A stretch of 64,000 nucleotides of DNA from Streptomyces filamentosus (GCF_014654895.1 NZ_BNBE01000001.1:1-64000), one strand, 5' to 3'; positions 41,855 through 51,277 are shown, counted from the first letter of the stretch. Made by a program: numbers and translations. The notes: a model not told the origin generated them from the letters alone.

Positions 41855-42838
41855 ATGCCTCTAACCGCCGACGAGGCCTTCCAACGCTACCAGCAAGAGC
41901 TTCCGCGTATCGAGGAAGCCGCCGAAGCGACAAAAAAACACCTTATCCACTGCACTACCCGCAAAGGGATCAACTGTGAGGTAACCGCCCGCGCGAAGGA
42001 GGTCAGCAGCTTCAAGACCAAGATCTACCGCAAGCGCTACACCGATCCCTGGAAGCAGATAACCGACAAGGCCGGCCTACGTGTCGTCGTGCCGCACCGA
42101 GGCCTCCTCGACCCGGTCCTGGAAGCCATCAAAGGGTGCCTCGACATCGTCAGGGTGGAGGACGCCCGCAAGGATCCTGGCTATGTAGACCATCTGCGCT
42201 ACCCACGCCTGCACGTCCAGGCCATCATGGTCGGCGGATTGGCAGACCCAGACGGCGTCCCGTACGAGTGCGAGATCCAACTACGCACAGAAGCTGTCGA
42301 CTTGTGGTCGCGCATGTCCCACCGGCTCCTCTACAAGCCTGGCGTCGAGCCTCCAGCTGATGTCAGTCGCTCGCTGTACCGTCTGATCGCACTGGTCGAG
42401 CTGTTCGACCTTGAAGTCGAACGGGGGGTTGAAGCGTTGACACAGCATCCCGATCTCGCTCACGGCAACCGTCTCCTCTCGATGGCCGAACAGCGCTACC
42501 GCACGTTCACCGATCACCCTTACAGCAGAGACCTCTCGCGTGACACGATCGACGTCCTGTCCCAGACGATCGATGACGACACCACCTATGGTGAGCAGCT
42601 ACTCGAATTCACCGAAGTCTTCCGTGAACGCATCGAGCGAGCTTACGCCGACTACGGTCCAACCAGCGCCCACTTCTTGAAGCATGGCCGCTATCTACTG
42701 GCCAGCCAACCAGAAAGCCTGATCATCTTCGAGCGGCTCCACCGTGCACGCTTCCGCCTTAAGAGCGCCTGGCAGAAGAGCGAGCTACCGGAAACCATGC
42801 TCTCCGATATGGCACAAATCTGGGGAACCGGACTATGA
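41855..42838 (+). CDS. RelA/SpoT-type nucleotide synthetase
   Basis: 327 residues from ATG 41855. The synthetase fold is complete: R46/K48 with S51 and K54 (ATP-binding strip), D71-KAGLR76, Y116-PRLH120, and E140-IQLRT with W151, H156 and Y160. These match the residues used for pyrophosphate transfer in (p)ppGpp synthetases and toxic small alarmone synthetases. There is no HD hydrolase, TGS or ACT domain; instead a ~165-residue helical C-terminus of unknown type. The stop overlaps the start of a four-helix membrane protein (ATGA), which suggests a signal-maker/effector pair. Product may be (p)ppGpp, (p)ppApp, or a pyrophosphorylated tRNA. Confidence 0.75.
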   Translation: MPLTADEAFQRYQQELPRIEEAAEATKKHLIHCTTRKGINCEVTARAKEVSSFKTKIYRKRYTDPWKQITDKAGLRVVVPHRGLLDPVLEAIKGCLDIVRVEDARKDPGYVDHLRYPRLHVQAIMVGGLADPDGVPYECEIQLRTEAVDLWSRMSHRLLYKPGVEPPADVSRSLYRLIALVELFDLEVERGVEALTQHPDLAHGNRLLSMAEQRYRTFTDHPYSRDLSRDTIDVLSQTIDDDTTYGEQLLEFTEVFRERIERAYADYGPTSAHFLKHGRYLLASQPESLIIFERLHRARFRLKSAWQKSELPETMLSDMAQIWGTGL

Positions 42839-43461
42839 CGAACTCAACACAAGCAGAACCCCCAGCCCTTGCGGCCGCCACCGCGATGTTCATCGAGGTC
42901 CTCGTGGTCGGTATCGGCACACTGGCTGCAGCAGTTCTGCTATTCATCGCCCTCATAGGCCCCGCAAACACGAGCAAGCTTGCGCCTGCAGCGGATTCCT
43001 CCCTGATCGCTGGCGTGGCACTTGCCGCCGCCTACGCTCTAGGAATTCTCATCGACCGAGCCGCTGACACGATCCTGGCCCCCCGGCGGCGACGCCTTCG
43101 CATCCATCACTTCCCATCTGATGGCGTCTACGCCCAGGCGCGCCTACGCCTGGCCGATAACCCTATCCAGGCGGCGCGGGCGGACTACGCCCGCTCGCGC
43201 ATGCGCATCTGCCGCGGATGGATTCTCAATGTCATCGCCTTGACCCTTACGGCAGACCTGGCCATGTTGCGCTACACCTTCGACGATCGTGCGCTCATCC
43301 TCTGCGTCACCACACTGCTCGGCGCGGTGACTTCCTTCGGCTTTTATCGCGCCTGGAGCGCCCTCACCGAGACCGGCTACCGCAAGCTCGCCCAACAGAC
43401 CGCCCTTCTCACTAGCCCAGCAGTGCCTTCCCAACCTGACCCCAGCGCCACACTTACCTGA
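42835..43461 (+). CDS. four-helix membrane protein coupled to the synthetase
   Basis: 208 residues. Helices at ~14-41, ~57-80, ~128-148 and ~152-171, with a basic cytoplasmic loop of ~45 residues between the second and third (APRRRRLRIHHFPSDGVYAQ). ATGA overlap with the RelA/SpoT-like gene means tight co-expression. Membrane proteins paired with nucleotide synthetases often act as effectors that open or damage the membrane upon signal binding; this is inference from such systems. No known domain recognised. Confidence 0.6.
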   Translation: MTNSTQAEPPALAAATAMFIEVLVVGIGTLAAAVLLFIALIGPANTSKLAPAADSSLIAGVALAAAYALGILIDRAADTILAPRRRRLRIHHFPSDGVYAQARLRLADNPIQAARADYARSRMRICRGWILNVIALTLTADLAMLRYTFDDRALILCVTTLLGAVTSFGFYRAWSALTETGYRKLAQQTALLTSPAVPSQPDPSATLT

Positions 43462-43641
43462 GGCAGCTGGCACGCAAATTGAGACCACATACGTTCGGAT
43501 ACTTCACGATCGCACCATCCGACGCGCCCGCCCCAAAAAGGCGCAAAGGCGACCCGCGTGAAGCTCCTTAGGGACTCCCGAGCGGAATATCCGCAGCCCC
43601 TCGTTGATTGCTTCCTCTTAGAGATCACGGGAGGGGCGCTG

Positions 43642-44574
43642 ATGGTCGACTTGATGTTGTTCCGGCAGGACGCGGACGGGCGGGATGTCGAGCTGTCCGG
43701 GTCGACGGTGGCGCTGGAGGTGGAGCTGCAGCGGCGGGTCGAGGCCGGGCTGGAGCAGATGCTCGGGATCCGGTTCCTGGCGTCGGAGTACGCGACCGGT
43801 CCGTGGCATCGGGGGCGGATCGACACGCTCGGGCTGGATGAGAACGGCAGTCCGGTGGTGATCGAGTTCAAGAAGGGCTCCGACAGCGGGGTGCTGTCGC
43901 AGGCCGTCTCGTACATGGCGTGGCTGGAGTCGGCACACCACGAGTTCGAGGCACTCGTCAGGAAGGTGCTCGGCGCGGAGGCGGCCGAGTCCGTCGACTG
44001 GCGGCGTCCGCGGATGGTCTGCATCGCGGCCGGTTTCTCGCACCACGACCGCGTGGCCGTCCAGAGGGTGCCCGAGCGGATCGACCTGGTGCGCTACCGG
44101 GTCTTCGAGGGCGGGCTGCTGAGCCTGCTGCTGGTGGACTCCTCGCCCGGCGTCCCGAGCGCGGCGCCCCGGCGGAGCCGCGCTCGGGACGCGGGGGCCG
44201 AGGACGCTGCGGTGGCCCCGGCGGCTCCGGCGCCGGCGGGCGCCGGTCTTGTTCCGGATTGCCTTCGGGATCTGTTCGGGGAGGTGGACGAGGCGCTGAC
44301 GGCGTGGGGCGAGGTCGAGGTGGTGCCCCTCAAGCACTACGTCGCCTACCGGCGGCTGGTGAACGTGGCCTCGGTCCTGTTCCGTCCGAAGCACGAGGTG
44401 ATCCTGGTCTATCTCAGACTCGACCCGGACACGGTCGTGCTGGAGGAGGGCTTCACCCGGGACATGCGCGGTATCGGGCATCTCGGGACGGGGGACCTGG
44501 AGGTTCGTGTCGCGTCGGCGGCGGACCTGGAGAAGGCGGCGCCGTTGATCCGGCGGGCGTTCGAGGCGGCCTGA
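43642..44574 (+). CDS. PD-(D/E)XK nuclease-like protein with DUF5655 domain
   Basis: 310 residues from ATG 43642, which has a strong GGGAGGGG site; a GTG at 43558 would add 28 residues. A DUF91/NucS-like core is visible: GRIDTLGLDENGSPVVIEFK gives the D, E and K of the PD-(D/E)XK motif, followed by the helix SGVLSQAVSYMAWL. The C-terminal ~100 residues (PLKHYVAYRRLVNVASVLFR, GFTRDMRGIGHLGTGDLEV) match DUF5655. Homologues are scattered in bacteria and archaea, often in accessory regions. DNA cleavage or binding is plausible, unproven. Confidence 0.7.
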   Translation: MVDLMLFRQDADGRDVELSGSTVALEVELQRRVEAGLEQMLGIRFLASEYATGPWHRGRIDTLGLDENGSPVVIEFKKGSDSGVLSQAVSYMAWLESAHHEFEALVRKVLGAEAAESVDWRRPRMVCIAAGFSHHDRVAVQRVPERIDLVRYRVFEGGLLSLLLVDSSPGVPSAAPRRSRARDAGAEDAAVAPAAPAPAGAGLVPDCLRDLFGEVDEALTAWGEVEVVPLKHYVAYRRLVNVASVLFRPKHEVILVYLRLDPDTVVLEEGFTRDMRGIGHLGTGDLEVRVASAADLEKAAPLIRRAFEAA

Positions 44575-44582
44575 GACAAGCG

Positions 44583-44627
44583 GAAGGGCGGCTGGAGCAT
44601 CGGTTCTCGATGTTCCAGCCGCCCTTC
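44583..44627. terminator. bidirectional terminator
   Basis: 14-bp stem GAAGGGCGGCTGGA with its complement, loop of 17 bases with further pairing, between the converging nuclease-like and methyltransferase genes. Confidence 0.8.
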
Positions 44628-44669
44628 GGTGTCTGTGGTCCGCCGGCCCCGGCTTCTCGTTTCTCATGA

Positions 44670-45416
44670 TCAGCTCTCCGGTCCGGCGAGGGTGAAGTCG
44701 TCCTGTTCCAGTTCGGCACGCAGGCGCTGTTCGGCGACGTCGGCGTAGTGCGGGGAGAGTTCGACGCCGACGAAGTTCCGGCCTTCCCGGAGGGCTGCGA
44801 CGCCCGTGGAGCCGCTGCCGGTGAACGGGTCGAGGACGGTGCCGCCCTCGGGGCAGACCTGGACGAGCTGCCGCATGATCTCGACGGGCTTCTGGGTGAT
44901 GTGGACCCGGCCCTTGCGGGGCTGCGAGGCGATGTAGTGGCCAGGCAGGTAGAGGTCGCGGGAGTGGTCGAGGGAGCCCTTGACGCCCCAGACGATGAAC
45001 TCGGAGTCCTGCTTCGGCCCGCCCTTGCGGGGCCGGCTGGCGGGCTTGATCCACGGGAGGGTGCCGCTCCAGGTCCAGCCGGCCATCTGCAGGGCGTCGG
45101 TCGTGGTCGGTTCCTGGCGCCAGTCGGTGAAGACCATGGCGATCGCGTGCTCGGTGGAGGCCCGGTACGCCTCGGTGAGCAGTTCGGTCAGCCAGGAGCG
45201 GTACGAGCGCTGGTCGCGGTTCTCGCCAGGGAAGTTGGCGAGGTCGTGTGCCGAGTTACTGGTGACGTACTTGGCGCGCGCGGTGCGGCCGGTGCGTTCC
45301 GAGCTCGTACGGCCGCCGGAGTTGTACGGAGGGTCGGTGATCACCGCGTTGACGCTCTCGTCCGGGAGTGTCTTCAGGACGGTCAGGGCGTCGCCTCGGT
45401 GCAACGTGTAGCTCAT
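44670..45416 (-). CDS. site-specific DNA methyltransferase (N4/N6, beta class)
   Basis: 248 residues from ATG 45416. Catalytic DPPY at 28-31 comes before the SAM-binding FTGSGSTG (~190-197), the order of the beta class (N6-adenine or N4-cytosine). A target-recognition region lies between, with PWIKPASRPRKGGPKQDSE. It has no restriction gene on its own strand; the convergent PD-(D/E)XK-like protein is a possible partner. Otherwise an orphan methylase of a mobile element. Confidence 0.85.
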   Translation of the reverse strand: MSYTLHRGDALTVLKTLPDESVNAVITDPPYNSGGRTSSERTGRTARAKYVTSNSAHDLANFPGENRDQRSYRSWLTELLTEAYRASTEHAIAMVFTDWRQEPTTTDALQMAGWTWSGTLPWIKPASRPRKGGPKQDSEFIVWGVKGSLDHSRDLYLPGHYIASQPRKGRVHITQKPVEIMRQLVQVCPEGGTVLDPFTGSGSTGVAALREGRNFVGVELSPHYADVAEQRLRAELEQDDFTLAGPES

Positions 45417-45998
45417 AGGGGAGGGCCTCTCTACGGGGGGCGGAGGGTCGTGGAACCCATGCCGGACAGCGCGCAACGGCGCTCGTCTCTGGCGGGGTTG
45501 TGCCGGAGGTTAGCCGTGGATTCCGGCCGGACCTAACGAGGCGGCGGCGGCTCGGGGCCGGGGCCGGAGGTCGTTTGGTGCGGCCGGAATCGCGGTCTAC
45601 TGTCTCGCCGTGTCGCCGGGAAGGAGCCTCGCTCCACCTCGCTGACCTGTGCTTATCCGAGCTTTCCCGTCCAATCAGGCCAGCAGGAACGAACGTTGCC
45701 CACACGTTTCCCGATGCCGTCCGGAGGTCCTTGTGTACCGCCTGAGATTACAAGCGCGGCTGGCTGCCGCGCGTGACCTGAGACCGGCGTTCGGGAGCTG
45801 CTAACTCCTCTGACCTCGGGCCCGCCCAAGAGGCGGATGCACATCGGCGCGGTGCCGGCGGCTTTGCACGAGAAGCCGGCACCGCGTCTCCTACGAACAC
45901 CGAGGAGCCGCTGCGATGCAGCATGTCCTGATACCCCCGCGCCCCGACCCGACGCCGTCACCCGGCCGGCCCCGCCGCCCCGGTGAACGGCGGCGGCG
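45417..45998. other. gap of 580 bases upstream of the transfer operon
   Basis: No gene with good codon bias. It should hold the methyltransferase promoter and the promoter of the plus-strand transfer operon. A 23-codon frame at 45733 with a CGGAGG site could be a leader peptide. A stem-loop lies at 45848-45886. Confidence 0.4.
45848..45886. terminator. stem-loop in the leader of the transfer operon
   Basis: 12-bp stem CGCGGTGCCGGC and its complement, 112 bases before the first transfer gene; attenuator or terminator. Confidence 0.5.
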
Positions 45999-47138
45999 AT
46001 GAACAAGACCACCAAGGGCGTCGTCGGCCTGTGCGCGGCCGGCTCGATGCTGCTGGTCGTGCCGGTCCTCGCCTTCGGCGCCGGAACCGCTTCGGCTTCC
46101 TGTCCGATCGGTGACGCGCAGTCCGTGGACACCGCGGCGGTCGCCGACCAGGTGAGGGCCATCCTGGATGGCGGCGGCAAGGCTTCGGTCTCCGTGCCGG
46201 GGCTGGACAATCCGGCCGAGCAGATCCCCTTCGCCAAGACGATCCAAACCACCGGCGTCGCGATGAACATCCCGGCCCGCGGGCAGGTCGTGGCCCTGGC
46301 GACCGCCCTGCAGGAGAGCGGCCTGCGGAACCTGACCTGGGGCGACCGCGACTCGCTGGGGCTGTTCCAGCAGCGGCCATCGATGGGCTGGGGCACGGCG
46401 AACGAGATCCTCGACCCGGTGCACGCCTCGACCAAGTTCTACGAGGGACTCCGGCAGGTCTCGGGCTGGCAGTCCCTGTCCGTCACGCAGGCCGCCCAGG
46501 CGGTGCAGAAGTCGGGCTTCCCCGAGGCGTACGCCAAGTGGGAGCCGCTGGCCACGGCCTTGCAGAAGGCCATCGAGCCCCTGCTGCCGAAAACCGGTGG
46601 CGGTGGCGGTGGTGCGTCACCGTCGCCGGTTCCGGACGGTCCTGCGCCCGGCTCCACGGGTGGCTGTGCCGCCGACGGGGACGGCACCGACTTCGGCACC
46701 ATCCCAGCCGGCGCGCTGCCCGAGAAGTACAGCATCCCCGCGACCGCTCCGCGGGAGGTCCAGACGGCGATCCGGTGGGCGCTCGGACAGCTCGGCACGC
46801 CGTACCAGTGGGGCGGGACGTGCACCGACTCCCACGGCGACACGGCGATGGCCCGGTGCGACTGCTCCTCCTTGATGCAGCAGGCGTACAAGGCCGCCAG
46901 GGTCACCCTGACGCGGACGACGTACACGCAGGTAAAGGAGGGCAAGCCGGTCTCGGCCGACGCCCTTCGGCCGGGTGACCTGATCTTCACCGAGGGAACG
47001 GCCGCCGTACCCGAGCACGTCGGAATGGCCATCGGTCAGGGCCTGGTCGTGCACGCCCCGCGCACTGGCGACGTCGTCCGCATCACGACCGTCGCCGCCT
47101 GGAAGTCCGGGATTCTCGCGGTCCGCCGAGTCGTCTGA
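45999..47138 (+). CDS. bifunctional lysozyme-like/NlpC-P60 (C40) cell-wall hydrolase
   Basis: 379 residues. Signal peptide (MNKTTKGVVGLCAAGSMLLV, cleaved near SAS). A lysozyme-like domain at ~70-195 has the Glu in ATALQESGLRN and DSLGLFQQRPSMGWGT. A Gly/Pro linker leads to an NlpC/P60 domain (~255-379) with the Cys in RCDCSSLMQQ and the His in PEHVGMAIG. Such proteins open peptidoglycan for type IV secretion-like conjugation in actinobacteria, the VirB1 role. It starts the transfer operon. Confidence 0.85.
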   Translation: MNKTTKGVVGLCAAGSMLLVVPVLAFGAGTASASCPIGDAQSVDTAAVADQVRAILDGGGKASVSVPGLDNPAEQIPFAKTIQTTGVAMNIPARGQVVALATALQESGLRNLTWGDRDSLGLFQQRPSMGWGTANEILDPVHASTKFYEGLRQVSGWQSLSVTQAAQAVQKSGFPEAYAKWEPLATALQKAIEPLLPKTGGGGGGASPSPVPDGPAPGSTGGCAADGDGTDFGTIPAGALPEKYSIPATAPREVQTAIRWALGQLGTPYQWGGTCTDSHGDTAMARCDCSSLMQQAYKAARVTLTRTTYTQVKEGKPVSADALRPGDLIFTEGTAAVPEHVGMAIGQGLVVHAPRTGDVVRITTVAAWKSGILAVRRVV

Positions 47139-47224
47139 CCGGCATCTCTCCCCCTCTCCCCTTTCTCGCACCGCCGCTCCACCTTCACGGGCTTCGGCGT
47201 GCCTTCATTCAAACTGGAGTTCTC

Positions 47225-47533
47225 GTGTATCTCGCCGAACAGGTCATACAGCTCGCCTACGACCCCGGGATCAAGCCGAACGAGGGCGGCCTGCCGGGCC
47301 TGAACGTCCTCAAGCAGGTGATGGGCTCCATCAACCTCTTCGGGCTCATCGCCGTGGTCGGCGCCCTCGCCGTCAGCGCGGGCGTGTGGGCCTGGGGCCA
47401 CCACTCCGGCGGCCACCAGGCCGAAGCCAACGGCAAGAAGGGCGTCCTGGTGAGCGCCGGCGCGGCCCTCCTGCTCGGCGCCGCGAACGGCGTGGTCGCG
47501 TTCTTCAGCACGCTGGGGACGCAGGTCCACTGA
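47225..47533 (+). CDS. DUF6112-like small membrane protein (pilin-like)
   Basis: 102 residues with two hydrophobic helices (NLFGLIAVVGALAVSAGVWA, GVLVSAGAALLLGAANGVVA). Layout and place match DUF6112 proteins of actinobacterial conjugation clusters, which resemble VirB2 pilins in topology. GTG start. Stop overlaps the next ATG (TGATG). Confidence 0.65.
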   Translation: MYLAEQVIQLAYDPGIKPNEGGLPGLNVLKQVMGSINLFGLIAVVGALAVSAGVWAWGHHSGGHQAEANGKKGVLVSAGAALLLGAANGVVAFFSTLGTQVH

Positions 47534-48222
47534 TGTCTTCCCACTCCTCCAACCCCGGCGGCGCATCTCGCGTGCGCCGCCGGGCGCTGCTCGGCACCGC
47601 CGTCCTGGCGATGCTCCTCGCCCTCGCCGGCCTGGCCGCCTACCTCACCCGCGACAGCAGGGCACCCGCCAAGGCCCCTGTCCAGCGTCCGAGTTCGCCG
47701 CCGACTTCCTCCTCGGCCGTCACGCCGTCCGGGCCGCCCACGGTGATCACCCGCCCCCGCGCCCTGCCGGTTCCGCCGAGGACCACCGACCCGATCACCT
47801 TCGGGAAGGCGGCCGCAGCGGCGCTGTGGTCGTACGACACCCGGGCGTACCCGCAGGCCGAACTGCGGCGCGCTCTGCACGCGTGGCTGACCCCGGAGGC
47901 CAAGTACGCCGACGCGGCCTCTGTCGACCGAGGTATCCCCTTGGCGGTGCTGTGGAAGGAGATGGCCGCCAACGGCCAGTTCGCCACGGCCACCGTGAAC
48001 GAGGGGCACTTCCCGAACGCCTTCACCCGGGCCCTTCAGGAGGACCCCGGCGCGATCACCCAGGCGTACGTCTACGCCGTCACGGTCTCGGGGAAGCAGG
48101 CGATCGCCTGGAAGGGCTCGCCCGTCGGCGGCGCGGAGAGCCGCTCCACCACTCTCGCGGTCCAGTGCCGCCCCAACCAGCCCTGCGCCCTGGCCGGCGT
48201 CATGCCGTCCGTCGCACCCTGA
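47533..48222 (+). CDS. VirB8/TcpC-like conjugation protein
   Basis: 229 residues. One N-terminal membrane helix (ALLGTAVLAMLLALAGLAAYL), a Pro/Ser stretch, then an extracytoplasmic alpha/beta domain (FGKAAAAALWSYDTRAYPQ, AYVYAVTVSGKQAIAWKG) with the NTF2-like character of VirB8/TcpC. Two cysteines near the end (CRPNQPC) may pair. Role inferred from topology and neighbours. Confidence 0.6.
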   Translation: MSSHSSNPGGASRVRRRALLGTAVLAMLLALAGLAAYLTRDSRAPAKAPVQRPSSPPTSSSAVTPSGPPTVITRPRALPVPPRTTDPITFGKAAAAALWSYDTRAYPQAELRRALHAWLTPEAKYADAASVDRGIPLAVLWKEMAANGQFATATVNEGHFPNAFTRALQEDPGAITQAYVYAVTVSGKQAIAWKGSPVGGAESRSTTLAVQCRPNQPCALAGVMPSVAP

Positions 48223-48249
48223 GTCCCGTTCACGAAAGGAGGTACCCCC

Positions 48250-49632
48250 ATGGATGTCTGCGGCCTTCCAATGATGGACAAGGTGTGCACCGCCGTCGAC
48301 TTCGTCACCAACCCGGCCGGGGCCGTCACCGACGGCATCGGCGCGTGGATCGCGAAGTCGGCCGGCGAACTGGCGGCCAGCGCGGCGGACCTCGCCGCCA
48401 AGGCCGTCAACGAGACGACCGCCATCGACCTCAACGCCGGCTGGTTCCGGGACAACTACCAGCTTCTGCTGCCCATCGGGCTCGCGCTGACCGTAGGCAT
48501 CTTCTGCATTCAGCTCATGTTCGCGGCCTGGCGGCGCGACGAGCGGGCCCTGGCCCAGGCCGCGATCGGCACCATGACCGGCGTCCTGTTCAGCTTCTCC
48601 GCCATCGCCTTCACCACCGTCGCCATCACCGTGGTCGACGCCCTGTCCGACGGACTGTTCCAAGCCGCCAACACCTCGGTCGACGACGCGATCCGCCGCG
48701 TCGTGAAGATCAACCAGTTGGGGGCGATGTACGGCCTGGGCTGGGGTGTTCCCGCCCTGGTCGCCTTCGGGTGCGCGATCGGTGCCTTCCTGTACTGGGG
48801 CGTCATGGTCGCCCGGAAGGTCGGCGTGCTGATCATGGTCGCCCTCGCCGTGTTCGCCGGCGCGGGCGGCGGCTGGGAGGTCGCCAAGCGCTGGCGTCGG
48901 GGCTGGATCGAGGCCACCGCCACCCTGATCGTCTCGAAGCTTCTGATGACCGTGGTCTTCCTGATCGGCGTCTCCGCCATGGGCAAGAGCGACGCCAACG
49001 ACGGTCTGTCGGCCCTGTCGGACGCGATGGCCGGCATCGTCGTCATGGTCCTGGTGCTGCTCTGCCCGTACGCGACGTACAAGTTCGTCCACTGGGCGAG
49101 CGAAGGCGGCGGCCACGACGACCTGCACCGCACCGGCGTCGCGGGTATGGCCGTCGCCGCCGGCGCGGCGAAGACCGCCGGCAGCCTGGCGATGCGGGTC
49201 GGCACCGGAACCCCCGCTCCCCAGGGACCGAGTCAGGTTCCCGGCGCGGGCGCCGACGGTGTCGCCTCCGGCATCGATCCTGCCGGCGGCAACCTCAGCA
49301 AGGAGGGCATCGACGCCGGCCCGCCCAAGCCGCAGACACGCTTCCGTTACGGCGAGGACCCGAACGCGACCGGCGACAAGGGACGGGCCCTGATCCAGCG
49401 CCCCGGCATCCCGCCGCTCATCACCCGGCCCGGCGAAGAGGAAGCGGAAGGTTCCCAGCCGGGTGCCCAGGCCGTCAGCGGCAGCTCCGGTCGTCCCGCC
49501 AGCACGTCGGCTCCGGGCAACGGCGTGAGCCACATCGGCACCACGCCGCCCGCCGGGCCCTCGGCGGCAGCCACCGGCTCGCCGGCGCCGACGCCCTGGG
49601 TGTTCCCCACCCAGCCGCCTGAGGGTTCCTGA
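48250..49632 (+). CDS. VirB6/TrbL-like polytopic membrane protein
   Basis: 460 residues. The N-terminal segment CGLPMMDKVCTAVDFVTNPA is characteristic of this actinobacterial family. Five or six helices at ~75-310, then a disordered Pro/Gly/Thr-rich cytoplasmic or external tail of ~150 residues. AAAGGAGG ribosome site. It should form the inner-membrane channel of the apparatus. Confidence 0.75.
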   Translation: MDVCGLPMMDKVCTAVDFVTNPAGAVTDGIGAWIAKSAGELAASAADLAAKAVNETTAIDLNAGWFRDNYQLLLPIGLALTVGIFCIQLMFAAWRRDERALAQAAIGTMTGVLFSFSAIAFTTVAITVVDALSDGLFQAANTSVDDAIRRVVKINQLGAMYGLGWGVPALVAFGCAIGAFLYWGVMVARKVGVLIMVALAVFAGAGGGWEVAKRWRRGWIEATATLIVSKLLMTVVFLIGVSAMGKSDANDGLSALSDAMAGIVVMVLVLLCPYATYKFVHWASEGGGHDDLHRTGVAGMAVAAGAAKTAGSLAMRVGTGTPAPQGPSQVPGAGADGVASGIDPAGGNLSKEGIDAGPPKPQTRFRYGEDPNATGDKGRALIQRPGIPPLITRPGEEEAEGSQPGAQAVSGSSGRPASTSAPGNGVSHIGTTPPAGPSAAATGSPAPTPWVFPTQPPEGS

Positions 49633-49768
49633 CCCTCCCCCACCGGGGGCGGGCTGCCCCTCCGCAGCCCGCCCCCTCCCGACTCGACCGTCGAAGGAGC
49701 CCCGCCGTGTCCTCCAGAAGTGTGCCGCCCGCCCCGTCTCTCGTTCACCTCCACCGTCTGGAACCCTC

Positions 49769-51241
49769 ATGTCCGGTAAGCACCAGGCCGAAGTCCCCTC
49801 GGCCACCGTGAAGTTCCCCCACCGCAGCAGGCGCGGCGTCCTGCTCGGCCTGACCGCCCCGCAGCTCCTCGCCGCCGGACTCACCGGCCTTCTCCTTCTC
49901 GCCGTGATCCTCGCCCGCGGCGTGGTCGGCGCCCTCGCGCTCATCCCCCTGTGGGCCGTCATCGCCCTGTTCGTCTTCGTCCGCCACCGGAGCCGTGCCC
50001 TGGCGGACTGGGCTCCGGTCGTCGTCCGGTACGCGCTGCGCCGGATGCGCGGCCAGCTCCTCTGGCTTACCCGCCCCTCGCGCCGGCCGACCCACGAAGG
50101 ACTGCTCCACCTGCCCGGCACCGCCGCCAGCCTGCGCGTGGCCACCGCCCCGGACGGCCGGTACGGCGCGGTCCACGACCCGCACAACGGCACGCTGACC
50201 GCCGTCGTCAAGGTCTCCTCCCGCGCCTACGCCCTGCTCGACCCAGGCACCCAGCACGCCAACGTCTCCGGCTGGGGACGGGCCCTGGCCGCGCTCGCCC
50301 GGACTGGGCAGATCGCCCGCATCCAGGTGATCGAACGCACCGTCCCGGACTCCGGCGACAGCCTGCGCCGCTACTGGGAAGAGCACGGCCGCCCCGACAC
50401 CCCGGTGGCCGGAGCGATCTACAACGAGCTGATCCAGAGCGCCGGTCCGGCCGCCGCCCCGCACGAGGCGTACGTCGCGCTGTCGCTGGACACCAAGGCG
50501 GCACGCCGGCTGATCAACCAGGCCGGCGGCGGCCTGACCGGGGCCTTCAGCGTCCTGGCACAGCTGACCTCGACCTTCGAGCAGGCCGCGCGGACCGCCG
50601 GGCTCAACCCGACCGGCTGGCTCACCGCCCGCGAGATCGCCGCCGTCGTCCGCACCGCCTACGACCCCAAGGCCCTCGCCTCCCTGGATCGCTGGTCGGC
50701 CACCGGCCGCCCCGAGGCCGAGCCCACAGCCGCCGGCCCCGTCGTGGTCGTCGAGAAGGCGGACCACATCGCGACCGACTCCGCCGTCCACGCCACGTAC
50801 TGGGTGGAGAACTGGCCCAGGACCGAAACCAGCGCCGGCTTCCTGCACCAGCTCCTGTTCACCGGCGGAGTCCGGCGCACGCTGTCGCTCTGCTACGAGC
50901 CGAAGGGACTGGACGCCGCCCTGCGAGACGTCCAGCGCAAGAAGGCGTCTGTTATCGCCGATGCCGCCGAGCGGGCCCGGCGCGGGCAGGTCGACTCCGA
51001 GGCGGACTCGATCGAGTACCAGGACATCAAGGCGCGCGAGCGGCAGCTCATCGCCGGCCACGCGGACGTCGCCCTGACCGGGCTGCTGACCGTCTCGGCC
51101 GACTCCGAAGAGGAACTGCGCACCGCGTGCGCGGTCGTGGAGACCGCCGCCGTCGGCGCCCAGCTCGACCTCCGGCCGCTGACCTGGCAGCAGGCCGAGG
51201 CGTTCACCGCCGCCGCCCTGCCGCTCGCCCTCGCCGCGTAG
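49769..51241 (+). CDS. SCO6880-family conjugation protein (PrgI/VirB3-VirB4-like)
   Basis: 490 residues. Two adjacent helices near the N-terminus (APQLLAAGLTGLLLLAVILA, VVGALALIPLWAVIALFVFV) as in VirB3/PrgI, then a large cytoplasmic domain without a P-loop (VYALLDP-like strand, RARRGQVDSEADSIEYQDIK). SCO6880-type proteins accompany a separate VirB4 ATPase, which lies two genes on. Confidence 0.75.
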   Translation: MSGKHQAEVPSATVKFPHRSRRGVLLGLTAPQLLAAGLTGLLLLAVILARGVVGALALIPLWAVIALFVFVRHRSRALADWAPVVVRYALRRMRGQLLWLTRPSRRPTHEGLLHLPGTAASLRVATAPDGRYGAVHDPHNGTLTAVVKVSSRAYALLDPGTQHANVSGWGRALAALARTGQIARIQVIERTVPDSGDSLRRYWEEHGRPDTPVAGAIYNELIQSAGPAAAPHEAYVALSLDTKAARRLINQAGGGLTGAFSVLAQLTSTFEQAARTAGLNPTGWLTAREIAAVVRTAYDPKALASLDRWSATGRPEAEPTAAGPVVVVEKADHIATDSAVHATYWVENWPRTETSAGFLHQLLFTGGVRRTLSLCYEPKGLDAALRDVQRKKASVIADAAERARRGQVDSEADSIEYQDIKARERQLIAGHADVALTGLLTVSADSEEELRTACAVVETAAVGAQLDLRPLTWQQAEAFTAAALPLALAA

Positions 51242-51277
51242 CCCCGGCACTCCCCGCATCACTGAAAGAGCACTCCC

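Noticed and set aside
47257..50211. A 984-codon antisense frame over the transfer genes
   Set aside because: Shadow of recognised conjugation proteins on the plus strand.
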